A stretch of DNA of 64,000 nt from contig WACJ01000528.1 of NCBI GenBank assembly GCA_008973525.1, forward strand, positions 1,984,001-2,048,000, written 5' to 3'. The translations under genes were made by a program, and so were the position numbers. This DNA comes from Stenopsyche tienmushanensis (Eukaryota > Arthropoda > Insecta > Trichoptera > Stenopsychidae). Under the pieces are notes generated by a model. The model was not told the DNA's origin. It made no database searches and saw only the letters and a list, made by a program, of their open reading frames with translations. How positions within the stretch are numbered: position 1 is the first letter of the stretch; each line of letters starts with the position of its first letter. Shown here in pieces: positions 47,345 to 58,400 of this stretch.

Positions 47345-49430
47345 TTATTTCCAGGATAACATTCCCGGGATATTTTGTAATCATCATGTAATCAAATCAT
47401 CAAGATTTCACGTGTAAATAAAATGTATACACTCACGGAACACGTCCTTGCTTATTTTTTGGTCACTTTGTGAATTGTAAATACATCGCATAATAATAGC
47501 ATTTAAGTCGATGTTAACCAATATGCAGCGTGATTCATATCAATATGCTTCCCGCAGTTATGGTGTTAATCTAGCTGCCCACTTTAAGGCTTCCTATCAT
47601 TCTCGATAGTCGATTTAAAAATTATAATGGCAAACTGATTTTGTTATTCTTGTGCAAATGAGCAAGTCAAGGTCTGCTATGAGCTTTCTTTATTCGGCGA
47701 TGCTTGACCCGTGCAGAAAATAAAAATACAACCGCCATGCTCGATTGAACGTATGTGAAATGTATCTTTACAGACTGGATGACTGGATAAAATATGCAGC
47801 ACATGAGAAATAATTTGGTACACCGACGAGATGAAGTCTAGTACTCGGGCATTACGAAAGACGCCCCAAAGGAGGTCGCTCTAAATTCGCAATCCGCTCC
47901 AAGCAATTAACGCCTGGTTGGCTTCGATCTATTGAAACGTTCTACATTGTTAATGAGACACTTCTTGCACTACGGTAAAGTTTTTTGAACCATTATTACT
48001 GGGGTAATGCTGTAGAGCCAGTGGACCAATACAATTTTGTAATTGTAACTTCAGATAAAAGTTCAATGAATAGAGAGCTCACCAGTCAATGCAGATAGAT
48101 GGTGAAAAGAGTAAATTCCAAAGACATAGACGAGTATGCCGCAAAAGAAAGTTTTGCACTATGTATGATGAGATAATTAAAGTACGCGATGTGCTTCGTG
48201 AGATGCATCTAATGGAGGCTGTATCGTTTTACAGTTAATGGCATAACAGAATCTTGATAGCCTTGACCAAATAAATTCAAAATACAATAATTATAAAAAT
48301 AACACGTATGAAATTGTGTTATTGAATTTTATTCGACGCTGTTTAGAACGGTCCATTTCGACCCGACGAGAGCATTTTTCATCTCAAATTTTACACGAGA
48401 GCATGTCGAACAAAGAGCATTAATTTGTTCGCTCAACTGAAAACGTGTTTCAAAAATATTGAGGACATTTCAAAAATAGTCATAATAAAGAAAATTACAG
48501 ACGTGTACGTATTTCATTATATATATATATATAATTTGATTGAATTATACAGCAGCTGAATTTAAAAAAAGCTCCCTAAAATGAGGAGGCAATTCGGTAA
48601 TAAAATATATAATGGTCGCTGAAAACACAAAGCAAATACGAAAATATATCATGTTCATAAAATGGAGGCCATTTTCATAAATAATATATTAATAACTACT
48701 CGAAGCATATAAAAAATAATAATTGCAATCGATGTTTCACCATTAAGATTTGTGGAATTCGCAATGGCTAAACGTAAAATGTCGCAAAGACGAAATTCGA
48801 AATGGTAATAAAACTGTATTTATTACTATTTAGCAAACCTATTAATTCCCATGGATTACAATTATTATGTAATTCATTCAACATGGACTTGTATCGATTA
48901 AGCCATTTTCAAAAAAATATCAACCGGTATTATAAAGGCACCAAATATACAGACGATCAAAATAATCAAATCCAAAAGTAATTGCACCCAGCAACAATTG
49001 CATAAATAAGACGAATTATTTAAATGTTCATAAATACTAAACTACAAGTTCTTCTATTATCTATGAACAAAAACTCATTTTACTATCGCAAGCATATAAA
49101 TATAGACATTTAATGTCTGACATATGGATTTATTGAATTAATTTGTGTATCGATAAGTCCCAAAAAAGATGAAGACTAGATCGAATCAAATCACTAAAAA
49201 AAGAGAGAATTACACTTAACCAATATATAAAAACTTTTAATTGGCAACTTATTTATATTCATTATATGACGATATAAAAAAACACACAAAAAAATGCACG
49301 TTCGTATTTTTTCAAAAATTAATGCGATCATTTTTTCGCGACAGTTTAAAAATAAACTTGAAGATCTGTGTCTGATATGATCATTTAATAGCCGTGTTCT
49401 GGCGTTTTTCTGGACTATCATTATGACAGT
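47345..49430. other. Intergenic region, no gene recognised
   Basis: Most of this 2.1 kb is AT-rich. A GC-richer stretch is at 47840-47960 (GAAAGACGCCCCAAAGGAGG). I see no frame with a known domain and no repeat shared with the rest of the window. Confidence 0.4.
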
Positions 49431-49646
49431 CTGGTGACTGAGTGCTGTTGGTTTTGGGAGGGGAAGGGGTTGAAATCTAGTGAAAATTCAACATAATTAA
49501 GCCATACTGTCAAAGAAGTTTTTTTATTTTCTATAAATTAGAAAAATAAACGATCAGATGCCAGACTATTTACTGCTTGTTAAGATAACCAGTAAATAGT
49601 CTGGCAACCCCCTCCCCTCCCAAACCTAACGACACTCAGTCGCCAG
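49431..49646. mobile_element. Foldback element with 42-bp inverted arms and an inner hairpin
   Basis: The arms at 49431-49472 (CTGGTGACTGAGTGCTGTTG, then GGGAGGGGAAGGGG) and 49605-49646 are inverted repeats over 42 bases with few mismatches. Inside, GCCAGACTATTTACTG (49560-49575) and its perfect complement (49590-49605) form a second 16-bp hairpin with a 14-base loop. The right arm ends exactly where hAT copy E begins. No coding content. Family unknown. Confidence 0.75.
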
Positions 49647-50638
49647 TAGGGAATCCAATCCCGGGATCCCGGATAGTTTTAGGTACTTAAGAATCCCGGG
49701 ATTAGAAAACGTAATCCCGAAAATCCCGGGATTGAAATTTTTATCTAACAGAAATCGTACACTTCATCAACACGATGAAGGCTACTAAATCGAGACATCC
49801 CCGACGAAATCTGGACGCTTGGAAACAGTGGCGTAATTACTAATTGGCGAACTTAGGCGACGCCCAGGGGCAGTGACTGTCTAATCTATGTATACATATA
49901 TAGCGTACATGTATGTTTTTCAAATTGTTATAGTAACCTTTCCCTACCGGTGATGTATTTACTACACCTCGACGAATAATGGGAATATCGATATGAAATA
50001 TAATAGATACGGGGTTCAGAATTTTTTTATTCCTCCGTAATATAATTACAAATCACATCAAAGTATTATAGTATATAAGTATTCGTCTGCAGCGACGGAA
50101 ATTAATAATTTGTCGGGAAATCGGGAATTTTGCGATTTTTAGTCCGTGTCTCAGCAGAAAAGAATTTTATCAGTCACATTAAAGGTGTTATACGAAAATG
50201 AGGGCTAACGCGGCCATCAACTCGAACTAGCATTTAAATATCTGATGACGATACCTCCAACGAGTGTGGAAGCTGAGCGTGCATTTTCAGCAGCAAGTTG
50301 TCTGATTTCCAAAATCAGATCCAGACTAAATGACGAAACACTAATGTTTAATGTTAATGTTACTTCGGGCATATTTTCAAAATAATATTTGAATTTTTTA
50401 GTGTTTTATTTATCTATTTTTGAATTGTATTTTTATCTTTTCTTAAATAAATAAAATTCTTTGGCCTTCAAGTGATTTTTTATATTGAACAAATGGACTT
50501 ATTAGTAATTTTTGATCAAATTCATCAAGGTAATTTCTTAAAATATTGAAAATCCCAATCCCGGGATCCCGGGACTGGTCCCGGGATTGTCTAATGAAAT
50601 CCCGGGATCGAAATTTTGGCTCGGAATTGGATTCCCTA
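49647..50638 (+). mobile_element. 1-kb hAT family, copy E
   Basis: It is opposite in orientation to copies A-D. Left end TAGGGAATCCAATCCCGGG, right end AATTGGATTCCCTA, 992 bp. The dimerisation region (about 50200-50385) still reads SVEAERAFSAASCL in one phase, but upstream GGCTAACGCGGCC brings a stop, so the frame is broken. The 8 bases on each side (GTCGCCAG and ATCATAAC) do not match, unlike copies C, D and F. Confidence 0.9.
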
Positions 50639-50639
50639 A

Positions 50640-50755
50640 TCATAACGCCACAAGAAAAACACAGTGGACAGATGAGCAGCCAATTTCAACAGCAAAGGTG
50701 TGTTTACATCCTAAAAATATACGTTTAGGTGTTTGGTTTTTTCCAGTATAATTAA
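50640..50755 (+). pseudogene. Mariner transposase fragment
   Basis: The plus strand reads RKTQWTDEQPISTAKVCLHP then KNIRLGVWF, the block after the first catalytic aspartate in mariner transposases. A stop follows. No ends. Confidence 0.7.
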
Positions 50756-50763
50756 CAAGGCCG

Positions 50764-50931
50764 ATGAAGAAAACAACTAGGTCTTTACAATTTCCCACAC
50801 TCCCTATCGAGACGGTCGAAAATGTGCCCTTCGACAAGTTCATTAATGTGGCCCGCTGGGTGAACGTTCTAAATGAAATTCGGAGTTCATGCTACCTTCA
50901 ATATCGAGCGTACGAGGAGGTGATTGTATGA
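50764..50931 (+). other. 55-codon open frame of unknown nature
   Basis: It runs from ATG to TGA, reading MKKTTRSLQFPTLPIETVEN then VPFDKFINVARWVNVLNEIR and ending AYEEVIV. Its composition looks protein-like and it sits just after a mariner fragment, but I recognise no family. It may be a captured exon or chance. Confidence 0.2.
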
Positions 50932-50989
50932 CACAGACGAATTGGATATAACCCCTTCCTGTGAATGGATATTGAAGATTTCCTAGTTC

Positions 50990-51370
50990 TGCAGTAGACT
51001 ATTTGTGACTGCACTATGATATGCACCCGTGGCAAAGTATCTAACTTCCGCCAGGAAAATCAATTAATACTTAAAAGTTAAATTTACTATTATAGTTAAA
51101 AGTATGTTTTAAAATATAAAAAGATGGTCCCAGAAGCACTTAGTTGTAAAAAAATACTATAATATAATCCGTGATCTTACAGATCATATTAAATGCCGCA
51201 AAAAGCCCTAAAAGAGGACGGAGTGGTTTGTATGCTCAATCGGTCCGCTTTTCGGACTGCTGACAGAATGAATGAGCGCCTCGCGATCGGACGCCATATC
51301 CGAACATGTCCGCCGAACGATTACGAACTCTCATTATAAAACAAAGTTGTCCGAAGAAGACTGATCATTA
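50990..51370 (+). repeat. hAT-like non-autonomous repeat, copy 6
   Basis: It begins GCACCCGTGGCAAAGTATCT, as in copy 1, and contains CGGTCCGCTTTTCGGACTG near 51240 and GCGCCTCGCGATCGGACG. The order is the same as in copies 1 and 3. The left terminus is lost. Confidence 0.65.
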
Positions 51371-51991
51371 TTTAATTTTTTTCCAAAAATACGCACGAAC
51401 TTTTGGACTGACCTGATACTAAGCGTTTATAAACTTGTTATCGATAGTGTAATTCGAGTATTGAATAGCATGAGACAATTGAGGGATGAAAGTATTCATA
51501 TAATCCACTTTATGGCAATTTAATTTGGTGAGCCATTGTGTTAAATGAGGTTTATCGAGAGCAATTTTTAAATTTGCATGATAATTTCTTTAGCATGTGT
51601 TCATCGTATTGCCAAAGAGTGATGTAATTAGCGGAATTGAACACACGTCTTTATATATATATACATATATATTATATATGAGAATAAATTAAGCTCATTT
51701 TTGTCGAAATCATTATACCGTGGATTATTTCATCGAAGAAGCCTGTAATGAATATGTATAAATCTGGGCAATTTTTTTTTGGGTTGCTCAGCTTCAAATA
51801 CTTCCTATGTCGATTAATATCGGTTCTGATAATAAACGGCGAATTAGAAAATATTTAGCCTTGCCTGTCGATCATATAAATGTGTATAAAATGGTACAAT
51901 TTAATTGCGATCTGACAAAAAGGCCCGCACGAAACAACCATAATTTATGCACGAAAAATGACGCTATTTGAACGATATAAAAAAGAATTAC

Positions 51992-52149
51992 CAGCATATG
52001 TAGTTTTGGATGAATCGAGCAGCTTGAAGGTGAATGGGATGCGAACCTTCGTCATCTTGATTTGAATGGCGCGATGTGGAGGTGGCGACCGAATAAGAGG
52101 AGCGCGATACATGAGCTCGTCTCCGTGAAGTCTCACCATCGTCAGGGTC
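51992..52149 (-). CDS. Candidate isolated exon, unidentified gene
   Basis: On the minus strand a good acceptor (TTGTTTTCAG) is followed by 158 bases open in two phases and then a donor GTAATT. One phase reads DPDDGETSRRRAHVSRSSYS then HSNQDDEGSHPIHLQAARF, a polar, serine/arginine-rich segment. The other reads MVRLHGDELMYRAPLIRSPP. The stretch is clearly GC-richer than its flanks. I cannot name the protein or find partner exons; it may belong to a gene lying mostly outside the window. Confidence 0.35.
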
Positions 52150-52483
52150 CTGAAAACAAACAACATCATTCAGCCTGCGTATGTATTGGCATCCAGGAAA
52201 AAAAACACATGCTAACCCCGATGAGAAATATTCCGATACAATATTATCATAATAGCGAATAATGAATACGATTATGATGATTTCGGTCTGACATATGGAA
52301 ATCACATCAAAAAATATTCAATGTGTTGTCATTGTAATAAAAATATAATTTATATTGCGAATTGCGTAGTAATCGTCGCTCAACGCGAATCCGTCGTATA
52401 AAATTTATAAAAAAACGAAAGTCAATTTAATTCAATTCAAATCATCAGCCAAAAATGATCCAACGATCATAAAAATATGACAT

Positions 52484-52834
52484 TCAATGATGATACCAAT
52501 TTAAATAATAATCACATGCATTTGAATATTTATAACGATGCTCGAACTGCGCTGATATTAGGTCTTTCCGAAAGAAATCCATCATTATCGCACGCTCTCG
52601 GTTGAGTTCAGTCATGGTAAAGGCTCTCTGTATCTCTCTGATCAGGTCTTGAACGCAATCAAGGCCACTGACACCATCAATTAAATTTATGGACCAGTCC
52701 TGACAATAAACAGATGTCAATTTTGGTTTAGACGCTTTAAAACGGAAGAAGGATGACTCTGAATCACGACAACCCTCAAATTTTGAATGAAGATATGCTG
52801 CGATCCTTAATTGAATCAGATCCTCCTCAATCAA
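52484..52834 (-). CDS. Unidentified 116-codon open frame
   Basis: The minus strand reads EEDLIQLRIAAYLHSKFEGC, RDSESSFFRFKASKPKLTSV, DWSINLIDGVSGLDCVQDLI, REIQRAFTMTELNRERAIMM and DFFRKDLISAQFEHRYKY before a stop. Amino-acid usage looks like a real protein. There is no ATG at the start, so it would be a terminal exon or part of a broken gene or element. It has no family I recognise. Confidence 0.35.
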   Translation of the reverse strand: MIEEDLIQLRIAAYLHSKFEGCRDSESSFFRFKASKPKLTSVYCQDWSINLIDGVSGLDCVQDLIREIQRAFTMTELNRERAIMMDFFRKDLISAQFEHRYKYSNACDYYLNWYHH

Positions 52835-53114
52835 TCACAGAAACTCTCATCGCCAACATTAGCTATCCATCTTCTTTTAACCCCTTAAAGAGGTAAGACA
52901 CAATGTTGAGTTCCAGTGGCTCATAAAGAGCATTATTACACGTTGAACTCGGATATAGACGGAGAGTGTCTTTCAGTTTGGAGATTGTGAAAGTGAGACA
53001 GAGACGGAGAGAGTATCTTGTGTACATCGTACGATTGTATAGATCGTTAACCCAAATTTATCGAATAATAATGACATGTGAATGATATAATTAATCGATT
53101 TCAAGTGTATTGTT

Positions 53115-53265
53115 TATTTTTACGCGAATAAATGACCGAATATTGTGTGCTATCGACAGTATTTATTTATTTAAATACAAGCTTCATACACGCTGCTGCG
53201 GCCCTGACACATAAATGGATTTGTACGACAATAAGTGGCGGACAAGCAAATATAGCATCTAATTT
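53115..53265 (+). repeat. Unnamed interspersed repeat, copy 2
   Basis: It matches 13520-13695 in order: GACCGAATATTGTGTGCTAT, CGACAGTATTTATT, AAGCTTCATACACGCTGCTG, TGGATTTGTACGAC, AAATATAGCATCTA. The inverted piece at 15100-15140 matches the CTTCATACACGCTGC part. Ends unknown. Confidence 0.5.
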
Positions 53266-53404
53266 TATGATGATTTTAAATTAGCTCACTACTTAAAGGA
53301 TTAAAACGCATTAATTGCAAACTACAATAAAAAAAACGACAGCGATTTTTTAATCGAAGAGGATTTATTTTATAGCATGATATACACATTGAGATTGTAC
53401 CTAT

Positions 53405-53560
53405 AGGTAGTCCCGCAGTTAAGGGGTTGGACTCGTTACTCATTCATCTTGGGTTCAAATCTATAGGAGATGTGGCTGGCGATCACATGAAAAGCCATGT
53501 AAAAATGGTTGGCAACAGTCCCATAAAAGGGATAACGTAGATCATCATCATGATAGTGCA
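53405..53560 (+). repeat. SINE-like repeat with tRNA-type promoter boxes, copy 2
   Basis: CCCGCAGTTAAGGGGTTGGA resembles an A box, and GGGTTCAAATCT about 35 bases on resembles a B box. The tail reads GTGGCTGGCGATCACATG then GCCATGTAAAAATGGTTGGC, shared with 16985-17110. A tRNA-derived SINE is likely. Confidence 0.5.
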
Positions 53561-53934
53561 GCCACTGACCAGTGCCAGCCATTTTTATACGAAGCGGAAT
53601 AGAAAATTAGCAGGAAGTTTTTTGAATTTCTTTCAAGACAACCTAATATTAGGAGTAGCACAAAGCATCACTTTCAAAATATGTAGTCTTCTTCGATCTA
53701 TTGGACAGTAAGGATTTGTTTTGGAAGTTTCCCTTGTAAGCATTGGCCTGAAATTTAAAAAAAATCCCCTCTTATCCCTCTAACGACAATGGGACAGACG
53801 TGTACGTTGAAAAAACACCTGCGGAGCCGTAGTATGCTTTTTCAATACCGTACGACTTTTTTAAATTCATAATGGCATTTTTTTGTCAGGAAATGACATA
53901 TTGGTCGTGGACACATTCTGGTCCAGCACTCAAA

Positions 53935-54080
53935 GGATCCTAAAAAAGTTGGACAAGACCCAAAAAGAAGGTGTTTGGGTCCCACGCGTATTGACCAACC
54001 GCAAAATGACTCACCATAAACAGATCATTGCAAGAAAAAAATATATATAAGACCCATTTCATCGTGATGGTAATTCAAAT
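53935..54080 (+). pseudogene. Mariner transposase fragment
   Basis: The plus strand reads ILKKLDKTQKEGVWVPRVLT then NRKMTHHKQIIARKKYI, a stop, then DPFHRDG, matching the mariner region WVPHxL..RNKxDPFLxRI. No terminal repeats. Confidence 0.6.
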
Positions 54081-54184
54081 GTTTTTCATTTTTTTATGCG
54101 AAAAGTATTAAACAGAGAATGTTGATATTTAATGTGTTGACTAGGCGATCTTTAATGAACATAAAAATATTTTTTAAAGTTTGA

Positions 54185-55577
54185 AAAAGTACACTAGTGG
54201 GAGTGGGGAAGCCACGTATGTCGATGTGGACGAGCGAAGACATTCTTCACCATGGAAGTCCCAAGTCCTGGGCAGGTGATTTGCAGCAAAAAATTAAACA
54301 TATTTTTGCTGTGTATAATATCGTGTAAAATTGAAAATCCACTCTCCCAGAAATATGTAGACACACTGGAACTAAAGCTCGAAAGGCAAGGATCGTCACA
54401 TTTGGGTATGAATGACACATACCACACCAGCATTGTGTGAGCAATTTTTCGTTAAACATGTTACGTGCCGAGGAGTCATTCCGCAAATCCAAGAAGTCAT
54501 CTTGTTATTCATCGGGATTGGTGGTTAATTCAAAAATTCGTAGCAGAAAATGGATTTCGTATCAATGTAGTTTCTTTTTCTTTCAGCTCAGGGAAGTAAC
54601 GCTGAAAAATCTCCTTCTTTAAAATTTTAATTCATTTCGTCTTCAGATTCATCTAACACACTGTAGAGTTTCTCAAACATTGCAATGTTTCCAAGATTAA
54701 TTTTTCTTCGCCAGTTTTGCAGCTTGGATAAAAATGCCCTGAGATTATCGTGACATGCCATAATATTCGTTTCCTTTCCCTGAAGTTCCAGGTATTTTTC
54801 TGTTCTAATATATCTGCTAGATATACTACTCTTTTTAGCCAAGCTTTGTCCATAAAGTTTTCCAAAATGTTATGTTTCTCTTGCACTTCCAGAAACAACT
54901 CGATTTCATTTTTCAATTCAGACACGATTCACAATACTGCCTTTCGACAAGCAGTGTACTGCAGTGTAGAAAAGAATAACTTTGTGATCAGAATCCATGT
55001 CTTTGCACAGCTTTTTAAACAGACAGGTGCTAAGAGTTCCAGGTTTGATGTCATTTACGATTTTTATCAACAAATGAAATACGTCTTGTAGAGGAGATAG
55101 AAGAGTCTTACTGAAAAGGGCATACCGGTGATATATGCAGTTTGCTTGGGGTGCTACTTCTTATACATTTTTTCTGAAAGCCCGATTTTAACCCAAGCAT
55201 AGATGGTGCACCATCCGTACAAAGCCCACACACGTTTTTTTCCACTTTAATCTTCCAGTCTCAAAAATGGTATTTATCTTCTCTATAATATCTTCGCTTT
55301 TTGTAGTGGGTTCACTACAAAATAGTAACTCTTCTTTGAAATCATCTGAATTAATATATTTCACGAAGACAAGCAACTGAGCACACGAGCTTACGTCTGT
55401 TGATTCATCAACTTGAAAAGAAGACAATGGTGAAACCTTGATTTCATTGAAAATCTACTGTGACTCTCTAATACCACTTCATATGATGCTTGCACTGATG
55501 CTGTGAACCATTGCTGAAAACGTCCTGTTTGATCAAGTCTCTGATGTTTGCGACTAGTTTGATGCCAACGAAATAAC
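54185..55577 (-). mobile_element. ZBED-type hAT (Charlie-like) transposase remnant
   Basis: In minus-strand order: 55188-55427 reads VDESTDVSSCAQLLVFVKYI then FKEELLFCSEP (first DDE region); 54653-54925 reads NEIELFLEVQEKHNILENFM then WLKRVVYLADI; 54627-54842 reads LRAFLSKLQNWRRKINLGNI; 54247-54492 reads MDLRNDSSARNMFNEKLL and a decayed hAT C-terminus. This order matches ZBED5/SCAND3-type hAT transposases. Frame changes between blocks show decay. Its 5' part is cut off by hAT copy F at 55578. Confidence 0.85.
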
Positions 55578-56578
55578 TAGGGAATCCAATCCCGGGATCC
55601 CGGATCCCGGACAGTTTTGGGTACTTAAGGATCCCGGGATTTTCGGAATTACGTTTTCTAATCCCGGGATTAAAATTTTTATCTAACAGAAATCGTACAC
55701 CTCACCAACACGATGAAGGCTACTAAATCGAGACATTCCCGACGAAATCTGGACGCTTGGAAACAGTGGCGTAATTACTAATTGGCGAACTTAGGCGACG
55801 CCCAGGGGCAGTGACTGTCTAATCTATGTATACATATATAGCGTACATGTATGTTTTTAAAATTGTTATAGTAACATTTCCCTACCGGTGATGTATTTAC
55901 TACACCTCGACTCTAATAGTGGGAATATCGATATGAAATATAATAGATACGGGGTTCAGAATTTTTGTATTCCTCCGTAATATAATTACGAATCACATCA
56001 AAGTATTATAGTATATAAGTATTCACCTGCAGCGACGGAAATAAATAATTTGTCGGGAAATCGGGAATTTTGCGATTTTTAGTCCGTGTCTCAGCAGAAA
56101 GGAATTTTATCAGTCACATTGATGGTGTTATACGAAAATGAGGGCTCACGCGATCATCAACTCGAACTAGCATTAAAATATCTGATGACGATACCTCCAA
56201 CGAGTGTGGAAGCTGAGCGTGCATTTTCAGCAGCAAGTTGTCCGACTTCCAAAATCAGATCTAGATTAAATGACGAAACACTAATGTTTAATGTCAATGT
56301 TACTTCGGGCATATTTTCAAAATAATATTTGAATTTTTTAGTGTTTTATTTATCTATTTTTGAATTGTATTTTTATCTTTTCTTAAATAAATAAAATTCT
56401 TTGGCCTTCAAGTGATTTTTTATATTGAACAAATGGACTTATTAGTCATTTTTGATCAAATTCATCAAGGTAATTTCTTAAAATATTGAAAATCCCAATC
56501 CCGGGATCCCGGGACTGGTCCCGGGATTGTCTAATGAAATCCCGGGATCGAAATTTTGGCTCGGGATTGGATTCCCTA
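55578..56578 (+). mobile_element. 1-kb hAT family, copy F
   Basis: This copy is 1001 bp, in the same orientation as copy E. Ends TAGGGAATCCAATCCCGGG and GGGATTGGATTCCCTA are flanked by GAAATAAC (55570-55577) and TAAATAAC (56579-56586), a 7-of-8 duplication. The left end has an extra GATCCCGG unit. It carries an intact hATC frame at 56086-56325 and interrupts or abuts the ZBED-type hAT remnant. Confidence 0.93.
56086..56325 (+). CDS. hAT dimerisation-domain fragment in copy F
   Basis: This frame of 79 codons reads HQLELALKYLMTIPPTSVEA, ERAFSAASCPTSKIRSRL, ETLMFNVNV. It starts with GTG rather than ATG. It is the same domain as in copies B and D. No other transposase region is encoded in the element. 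Confidence 0.5.
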   Translation: MSQQKGILSVTLMVLYENEGSRDHQLELALKYLMTIPPTSVEAERAFSAASCPTSKIRSRLNDETLMFNVNVTSGIFSK

Positions 56579-56586
56579 TAAATAAC

Positions 56587-57440
56587 TCCAAATCCTTTCT
56601 AGTGTGTTCTGAATGCAGCATTGCATCAAAAGAGACCAGCCTAGACTATTTTTAATCAAAACCCGCTAAATTTTACGAGGATGATTAATAAGATAGGTGT
56701 CAGAAGGTAATTCATTATGTAGAAAAATTATTTCGTATGGGAAAAAAATCAATAAAGGTCAAGAAAAATGTTTTTGAATTGGATAGGAAAAAACGACATT
56801 ACTTATGGACATCCTTACATATTCCGGCGAGTAACGTCCACGATCACCCCGAAGATAGCGGCTGAATAAATAAAATTATTGTAAATTAAATTACGTTTAG
56901 CATTTTGATAAAGCGATAAATTTAAACGTGACACACGATATTGTAATAGGCACACGCAGATCGAAGAAAAAAATTGTTTCGTTCGCCTCGCTCGGTCCTT
57001 GAAATTGCGCGGAAATCCAAAGAATTTTCCATTAAAAAAAATTCAAACTCATCGCCGGATTGCCGCCATAAAATTCTATTGGAAATTTATGTTAAAAGTA
57101 CGATTTTCATTCGATTCAAAAATATCCCGCGCATTATGCGATTAAACGCTACGAGAAAATGTCAATTTCGGTTTATTATTGTATTTTATGGATGTGAGAT
57201 GTCATATTTTATGACAGAAATACAGAATACGATATGGCACTTTCATCAATAACGACTTTGCTTCGATGGTGCATTAACACGCCTCGTGCCAAGCATATAT
57301 TTTTTTTAATAACTCATTGTGCCGTTATACAAATGTCGTTGAATATTATGTATTTGTATATAGAGATGATAAATTATTGCTATTTGTTTTGTTAAGACTT
57401 ATATACAACCTTATTAAGGTTGGCAGCCTCTCTTCTTCGC
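56587..57440. other. Intergenic block with one less AT-rich part
   Basis: The part from 56930 to 57250 has mixed composition and a 92-codon plus frame (56974-57252) with no known domain; the frame depends on GC-richer non-coding-looking sequence (CCGGATTGCCGCC). I regard it as possible regulatory DNA. Confidence 0.25.
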
Positions 57441-57479
57441 TTCTCGATCTTGTTCTTCTGAGGCAAATATATCTCTAAT

Positions 57480-58180
57480 TATTTCCTCATCATTCAAAAT
57501 TTGGAATCTAGGATCGTTTGCATCGCAATTTAACCCCTCGGTTACATCTTCTACGTCATATAGAAATTTGTGCTATTGTTTCAGCAATCTCTTCTATGCC
57601 AGATTCTACGTCGTTACTGAAACTTAATAAAGGTCTTTTCAAAAATTTGTTTCATGATTTTTTCAAAATTGACACGTCTAAACTATCTGCTGCATTTGCA
57701 AACACCCTACTTGGGTACAGTTTTGTACCCAAGTGAAGTATTTTTACGTCTTGGTGCTAAAGATTTGTTGGGTAGTATTTTTCAATTTAAGTCGGTGTCA
57801 CATCATCATTATATATAAATTCTTCGTCGTATCCTTGCATCTCCACAAATAGCTTCAATATGTTAATGAATATATTTGCTGAAGGTATGTCAGCATAAAG
57901 ATTTTCCTCGTGAATTTCAAGTTCCCTGATGTCGTCTTTTGAATTTTTCAAACCAGCCCGAACTTGTTTTGAAGGCGGAATCTCTGTTTAATTTTGCATT
58001 GAAAAATATTGCTTTTTCACACAATAATGGACCAAATATTGGCTGTCCAGTTGATTGTCTTTGTATGAACCCCATAAAAATACATTCTTCAACCTCTGTA
58101 TTTTCTGATTTTTTCATAACTTTTCGTTCTGAGCTTCCATCTTCTGATATAAAACAATTAGTAAACTTCGTAATATTCAA
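57480..58180 (-). mobile_element. Tigger/pogo remnant, minus strand
   Basis: The minus frame 57917-58180 reads GFIQRQSTGQPIFGPLLCEK then AIFFNAKLN and TSSGWFEKFKRRH, the second DNA-binding (CENP-B-like) domain of Tigger transposases. Farther on, the plus sequence AAGATTTGTTGGGTAGTATTTTTC parallels the catalytic part of 42717-44425. Stops and deletions show it is dead. Ends not found. Confidence 0.85.
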
Positions 58181-58400
58181 TCCTTCCAGTCAATGGTGGA
58201 TGTCACGGCACGATACGAGAGTAAGTTTAAAAAGCACCCCTATCCTTTTAGATTAACCTTTTGCAGTCTTCAAAATTTCCAACAAATCCCTAAATGTTTG
58301 CAATCTTTTAAAGTTGTAAATCATTTTATTCAATTGTTTGATAAAAAAATAATTGAATAAATTGCAATGGTACTGTAAACCCTTAAGATTCTTGTTGCAT

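Noticed and set aside
56974..57252. 92-codon plus-strand frame
   Set aside because: No domain; composition follows the local mixed non-coding block. Kept only as part of a region note.
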